This document shows, in pieces, positions 4,601-7,678 of a DNA stretch of 7,678 nucleotides (position 1 is its first letter; each line of letters begins with the position of its first letter). Origin of the DNA: an uncultured Bacteroides sp. GTDB lineage: Bacteria > Bacteroidota > Bacteroidia > Bacteroidales > Bacteroidaceae. The position numbers and the translations under genes are program-made. The notes below the pieces were generated by a model. That model had not been told where the DNA came from and did not search any database. It was given only the letters and a program-made list of their open reading frames with translations. The stretch lies in the NCBI GenBank assembly GCA_900555635.1, contig USLU01000140.1, positions 1-7,678 on the forward strand. Direction: 5' to 3'.

Positions 4601-6802
4601 ATGAAGCTGACTGAAATTATTTGTGTACTTTTGTTGCTTTTACATATACCTTATTTGCGGGCTCAGGAGGCAGATGAACTTTCAGTGTTGCGTCAAAAAG
4701 CTGCTGCTGATAAAAGTTTGAAAGGGTATTCTGATGTATGCCGTTATCTCTATGAGAAAGAAGAAAGACCGGAGTTATTATCTCTTTATGCTGATACTAT
4801 CCGGCAGCTGGGAGTTTCTACTAAATCATCTGACTGTTTTATAGAATTTTATATTTGGAAGAGTGAAGCTTGTTTTATCAGAGGAGACTATGAGGATGGA
4901 TATGCTTTGAAACGTAAAGCTATCACTTTGGCTGAAAAGATAGGGAGTAAAAAATATATTGCAACCTGTTCAAGTGACATGGGCTATTATTTCAACGTGG
5001 ATATGCAATACGATTCTGCACGTTATTACTTTAAAAAAGGAATGGCTGCTGTAATTGATATACCTGGTTTTGCTGAAACATATAGGACAATGCTGACCAA
5101 TTATGCAAGTTCTTTTTTGTTTGAAGGTAAAACAGACTCTGCTTTAGTTTATACCATTCGAGCTGCCGAACGTTCTACGGTTGATAAGGATACTGCCATG
5201 CTGATAGAGAATCTGAATCAGCTGGGAACGATTTATCGCCGGAAAAAGAATTTGGAGCAATGTATTGCAAACTTTGAAAAAGCTTTTCGCTTATGTGAAG
5301 CGCAGAATAATTATAGGATTGCAGCCTATATTTATGGAAATATTGCTACCGCCTATTGTGATTGGAGTCGTCCGAAGGATGCTATCCCTTTCTCTGAAAA
5401 AGCTGTGGAATATGCCATAAAGTTGGGGAATAGGCAGATGGAAGGTATATGCTATGTAAATCTAGGAGCTATTCAGTGTAATATGGCCGATACAAGAGCT
5501 GAGGGTATTGCCACTTTGCAGAAGGCTGTACCCATCTTGGAGGAAGGCAATAACCGACGGAGATTGTGTGAAGCTTATGACTATTTGGTAAATGCATGCC
5601 GCCAAATGAATCAGCGTGAGTTGGCTAAGGAATACTTAGTTAAGATGGATAAATTAGTTGGAGAGCTGAAAACCGATGTAGAGCGTTATCGATATTATAG
5701 GGTAAAAGCTGCTGTACTGGAAGACGAAGGTCAATATGCGGAAGCTATCGTTTATTATCTCCGTATGACAAATCTATTGGAAAACGGCTATCAAGATGCC
5801 AGGGATTATGAGCGATATTTGCACTTGGCTAAATGTTATAGTGCTTTGCATAATGATGCAAAAGCTTATTTCTATCTTGATAAGGCTTATGCACTACGTG
5901 AATCATTATTTCAGACTGAGAAAACAGAACAACTTTCTGACTTTTCAGTGAAGTATCAGACCGCAGAAAAAGAACTGGAAATTATTCGTTTAAAGCAAAA
6001 AGATCTGGAATTAAAGGCGCAATTGGTAAAACGGCGTATTGTATTCGGTGCTGTTTTAGCGTTGTTGATAATTGTGTTGCTTGTGTTATTGTTTGCACGT
6101 CAACGGCAGAAAGCCCGTTTAGCTGGTTTGGCCAAGGTTGCAAGTGATAAGGAACGGGAATTTTTGGAGTTACAGAAGGACTCGGAATTGAGATTGACAC
6201 GTAGGTATATTGATGGATTGGAAAGTGAACGGCATCGTATGGCAATTGAACTCCATGATGACGTTTGCAATAATTTGCTGGCACTTGAAATGGATGTTCG
6301 TTCTTTACCTGAGGTGGAGGGTGGAGCCGGAAGTGAACAATTGCGCCAATTAGAATCCATCAGACTACGGCTAAGGAGCATGTCTCATGAATTGATGCCT
6401 CCGGCTTTCCAGTATGCTACTATAGATGAAATGTTATCTGACTATGTGCATCATCTGCCTTTGCCATCAGGCATGCAGGCTAAATATTCGTCGACCGAAG
6501 AGGTGAACTGGCAAGTGATTCCTCAGGAGATAGGTTTTGAAATCTATCGTATTGTGCAGGAAGCAGTAACTAATACGTTGAAATATGCGCATGCCTCTTG
6601 CCTGCATGTTAGCTTGTCATTGAAAGAAAAGCAACTTTCGGTGCAAGTGACTGATAATGGTAAAGGTTTTGAAGTAAATAAGAAAACCAATGGTATTGGG
6701 CTACGTACAATTCAGCAACGCGCAGATGCCATTGGTGCGAATGTAGAGATTGATAGCAGAATAGGAGATGGAACTCATTTAATAATAACGGTTCTTGTGT
6801 AG
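4601..6802 (+). CDS. TPR-containing sensor histidine kinase (HisKA_3/HATPase)
   Basis: This is a membrane sensor kinase that should autophosphorylate on His and pass the phosphate to the response regulator encoded just downstream. Residues 1-21 look like a signal peptide (MKLTEIICVLLLLLHIPYLRA, probable cleavage A21|Q22). A long helical region of TPR-like repeats follows to about 437, for example around 203-233, 241-275, 281-315, 365-394 and 403-435. It should lie in the periplasm. A charged, coiled-coil-like stretch (452-478) leads into a single membrane helix (about 480-499). The cytoplasmic part has a HisKA_3 dimerisation domain with phosphoacceptor His552 in ELHDDVCNNLL. The HATPase domain has the N box QEAVTNTLKYAHA (653-665), DNGKGF (685-690), GIGLRTIQQRA (698-708) and GDGT (722-725). 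All ATP-binding boxes look intact. The HDxxxQ motif of this family reads HDDVCN, with Asn557 in place of Gln. The ligand is unknown, and TPR arrays usually bind proteins or peptides. Confidence 0.93.
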   Translation: MKLTEIICVLLLLLHIPYLRAQEADELSVLRQKAAADKSLKGYSDVCRYLYEKEERPELLSLYADTIRQLGVSTKSSDCFIEFYIWKSEACFIRGDYEDGYALKRKAITLAEKIGSKKYIATCSSDMGYYFNVDMQYDSARYYFKKGMAAVIDIPGFAETYRTMLTNYASSFLFEGKTDSALVYTIRAAERSTVDKDTAMLIENLNQLGTIYRRKKNLEQCIANFEKAFRLCEAQNNYRIAAYIYGNIATAYCDWSRPKDAIPFSEKAVEYAIKLGNRQMEGICYVNLGAIQCNMADTRAEGIATLQKAVPILEEGNNRRRLCEAYDYLVNACRQMNQRELAKEYLVKMDKLVGELKTDVERYRYYRVKAAVLEDEGQYAEAIVYYLRMTNLLENGYQDARDYERYLHLAKCYSALHNDAKAYFYLDKAYALRESLFQTEKTEQLSDFSVKYQTAEKELEIIRLKQKDLELKAQLVKRRIVFGAVLALLIIVLLVLLFARQRQKARLAGLAKVASDKEREFLELQKDSELRLTRRYIDGLESERHRMAIELHDDVCNNLLALEMDVRSLPEVEGGAGSEQLRQLESIRLRLRSMSHELMPPAFQYATIDEMLSDYVHHLPLPSGMQAKYSSTEEVNWQVIPQEIGFEIYRIVQEAVTNTLKYAHASCLHVSLSLKEKQLSVQVTDNGKGFEVNKKTNGIGLRTIQQRADAIGANVEIDSRIGDGTHLIITVLV

Positions 6803-6807
6803 GCACT

Positions 6808-7461
6808 ATGGAAAAAAGGTTAAAAGCAGAAATGTTGATTGTAGATGATCACAGCTTAATTCTTGAGGGTATTTGCAGATTAGTGGGCAAAATGCCGGAA
6901 GTAGTTGTGGCTAACGCTGTGACCTCGGGTAAAGAAGCAGCTAAATTGATTGCTGAACGCGATTATGATATATATATTCTGGACGTGGGACTCCCTGATA
7001 TTTCGGGCTTTGACTTAATAACTCAAATCCGTGAACTCAATGAGAATGCACGGATCATCGTAAATACAATGCATGAGGAAATATGGATTGTGAATCAGCT
7101 TGCACAAAATGGGGTAAATGCTATCATATTAAAAAGCTCCACTGTTTCAGAGTTGGTTAACGCAATACGCAGTGTATTGCAGGGAGAGTCGTATACTTGT
7201 CCTCGTTTTGCCTCTATTTATGAAAAGTTGCATCGGAATTCATCTGAAATTCTACCGAAAGATAGACCTACTCGTAGGGAAAAGGACGTTTTGCAAGCAG
7301 TTGCCAAGGGATTAAGTACTCATGAAATAGCTAAATTGTTAAATATATCAGAAAATACAGTAGAAACTTTTCGTAGGCGTTTGATTAATAAATTTGATGC
7401 GAAGAATGCTATAGATATGGTAATGAAAGCACTTGCGCAGGGGTGGATTGTTGTAGAATAA
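6808..7461 (+). CDS. NarL/LuxR-family response regulator
   Basis: This is a DNA-binding response regulator of 217 residues, probably the partner of the kinase encoded 5 nt upstream. The receiver domain (about 8-125) has the acidic pair Asp13-Asp14, phosphoacceptor Asp59 in ILDVGLPD, Thr87 and Lys109. A linker of about 25 residues leads to a C-terminal LuxR-type helix-turn-helix: PTRREKDVLQAVAKGLS (154-170), HEIAKLLNISENTVETFRRR (172-191) and INKFDAKN (193-200). The conserved aromatic switch residue of receivers is Ile106 here (AIILK). The recognition helix reads TVETFRRR where KTHRxxI-type sequences are common. No Shine-Dalgarno precedes the ATG, and translational coupling to the kinase is likely. 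A second in-frame ATG eight codons in (6832) would also keep the receiver intact. No target gene is adjacent on the + strand within the window. Confidence 0.94.
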   Translation: MEKRLKAEMLIVDDHSLILEGICRLVGKMPEVVVANAVTSGKEAAKLIAERDYDIYILDVGLPDISGFDLITQIRELNENARIIVNTMHEEIWIVNQLAQNGVNAIILKSSTVSELVNAIRSVLQGESYTCPRFASIYEKLHRNSSEILPKDRPTRREKDVLQAVAKGLSTHEIAKLLNISENTVETFRRRLINKFDAKNAIDMVMKALAQGWIVVE

Positions 7462-7482
7462 TTCACAAAAGTAAGGTTTGTC

Positions 7483-7503
7483 ACGGTTTTCCGTTATTTT
7501 TTT
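7483..7503 (+). terminator. Compact terminator candidate after the response regulator
   Basis: ACGG-TTTT-CCGT (7483-7494) forms a 4-bp stem with a tetraloop, followed by TA and seven T residues (7497-7503). The stem is very short, so termination may be inefficient. The position, 21 nt after the stop codon and before a new promoter box, supports it. Confidence 0.4.
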
Positions 7504-7527
7504 ATTGAACTGTTTTACTTAACTTTG
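7497..7527 (+). promoter_or_regulatory. Bacteroides-type promoter for the downstream intergenic RNA
   Basis: TAACTTTG (7520-7527) matches TAnnTTTG exactly and is followed by TGGCG, much like the box at 155-162 (TATCTTTG then TCGCC). TTTT (7497-7500), 19 nt upstream, is a 3-of-4 match to the -33 box TTTG at a normal spacing. Transcription would start near 7533. No protein gene starts soon after, so the product is either a short RNA or the leader of a gene outside the window. Confidence 0.55.
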
Positions 7528-7550
7528 TGGCGTAATTGAAATTGTGCTTT

Positions 7551-7604
7551 ATGTTTATAGAGACAATTAAACTATATCGTGATGATATAAATCAATTCTA
7601 TTAA
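7551..7604 (+). CDS. Possible 17-residue leader peptide ORF
   Basis: ATG at 7551 opens a short frame, MFIETIKLYRDDINQFY, that ends at TAA 7604. It lies between the promoter box at 7520 and the terminator at 7621, as an attenuator leader peptide would. There is no ribosome-binding site and no run of one amino acid that would point to a sensed amino acid. ORFs of this length occur often by chance. Confidence 0.12.
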   Translation: MFIETIKLYRDDINQFY

Positions 7605-7620
7605 CTGGTTTTATGAGAAT

Positions 7621-7662
7621 GAAGGAGGTGTGTCGTAATGCACGATGCACCTTCTTTTTTTT
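7621..7662 (+). terminator. Strong intrinsic terminator near the window end
   Basis: GAAGGAGGTGTGTCGT (7621-7636) pairs along its whole length with 7642-7657 around the 5-nt loop AATGC. The stem has 16 pairs, including four G-U pairs, and the transcript runs into eight T residues (7655-7662). The ascending arm contains AAGGAGGTG, a strong Shine-Dalgarno-like sequence, placed 7 nt before an ATG at 7638. Translation from there is open to the window edge, so an SD-containing gene start cannot be fully excluded, but the hairpin plus T-tract is the better reading. Confidence 0.75.
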
Positions 7663-7678
7663 CGTTGACTATAAAAAT

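Larger units (their letters stand above)
7533..7662 (+). ncRNA. Candidate small RNA or attenuated leader
   Basis: A promoter box (7520-7527) and a strong intrinsic terminator (7621-7662) bracket about 125-130 nt with no convincing protein gene. The interior can fold: AATTG/CAATT (7534-7538/7593-7597) would close a junction holding AATTGT/ACAATT (7540-7545/7563-7568) and TATATC/GATATA (7573-7578/7584-7589). These stems are short and AT-rich, so they are suggestive only. I do not recognise a known family such as 6S, SRP, tmRNA, RNase P or a named riboswitch. The alternative is a 5' leader controlled by termination in front of a gene beyond 7678. Both ends are inferred from the signals. Confidence 0.4.

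Noticed and set aside
7613..7678. Gene start at ATG 7613 (MRMKEVCRNARC...) running out of the window
   Set aside because: The frame runs through the terminator stem and T-tract, giving a run of four Phe, with no protein-like character or conserved motif.
1..7678. CRISPR arrays, tRNA/rRNA genes, IS ends, toxin-antitoxin or defence genes
   Set aside because: I saw no regularly spaced repeats, tRNA-like cloverleaf, transposase or defence motifs on either strand.

Overview
The window looks like chromosomal DNA of a Bacteroides-type bacterium (Bacteroidales). Three things point that way. The gene order DUF177 - rpmF - fabH - era - der is typical of the group. Non-coding DNA is AT-rich, with A-rich leaders instead of Shine-Dalgarno sites. 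Sequences fitting the Bacteroides -7 promoter element TAnnTTTG lie just upstream of genes. All seven confident genes are on the + strand, and nothing suggests phage, IS, integron or CRISPR content.

Region by region: 1-186 is non-coding, holding what may be the 3' half of an upstream terminator and a -7-like promoter box. 187-4448 is a core housekeeping block: a DUF177/YceD protein with a TTG start, ribosomal protein L32, beta-ketoacyl-ACP synthase III, and the ribosome-assembly GTPases Era and Der. The genes between rpmF and fabH in many other bacteria (plsX in particular) are absent. Instead, the 125-nt rpmF-fabH gap holds a terminator-like hairpin over the rpmF stop codon, followed by about 90 nt that can fold into one long imperfect hairpin. 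A clear intrinsic terminator separates fabH from era and shows that era starts at 2205, not at the upstream in-frame ATG (2169) inside the terminator stem. A perfect palindromic terminator closes the block after der.

4449-7461 is a separate two-gene signalling operon. It encodes a sensor histidine kinase with a signal peptide, a periplasmic TPR array, one membrane helix and a HisKA_3/HATPase core, followed 5 nt later by a NarL/LuxR-type response regulator. Both carry small departures from family consensus: Asn for Gln in the kinase DxxxQ motif, and Ile at the receiver's aromatic switch position.

7462-7678 has no confident protein gene. It has a compact terminator candidate for the operon, a good -7 promoter box, about 90 nt that can fold, and then a strong intrinsic terminator. 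This layout suits a short non-coding RNA of about 125-130 nt, or an attenuated leader for a gene beyond the window. This unit and the fabH leader hairpin are the best candidates for something undescribed. The protein-coding content is conventional.
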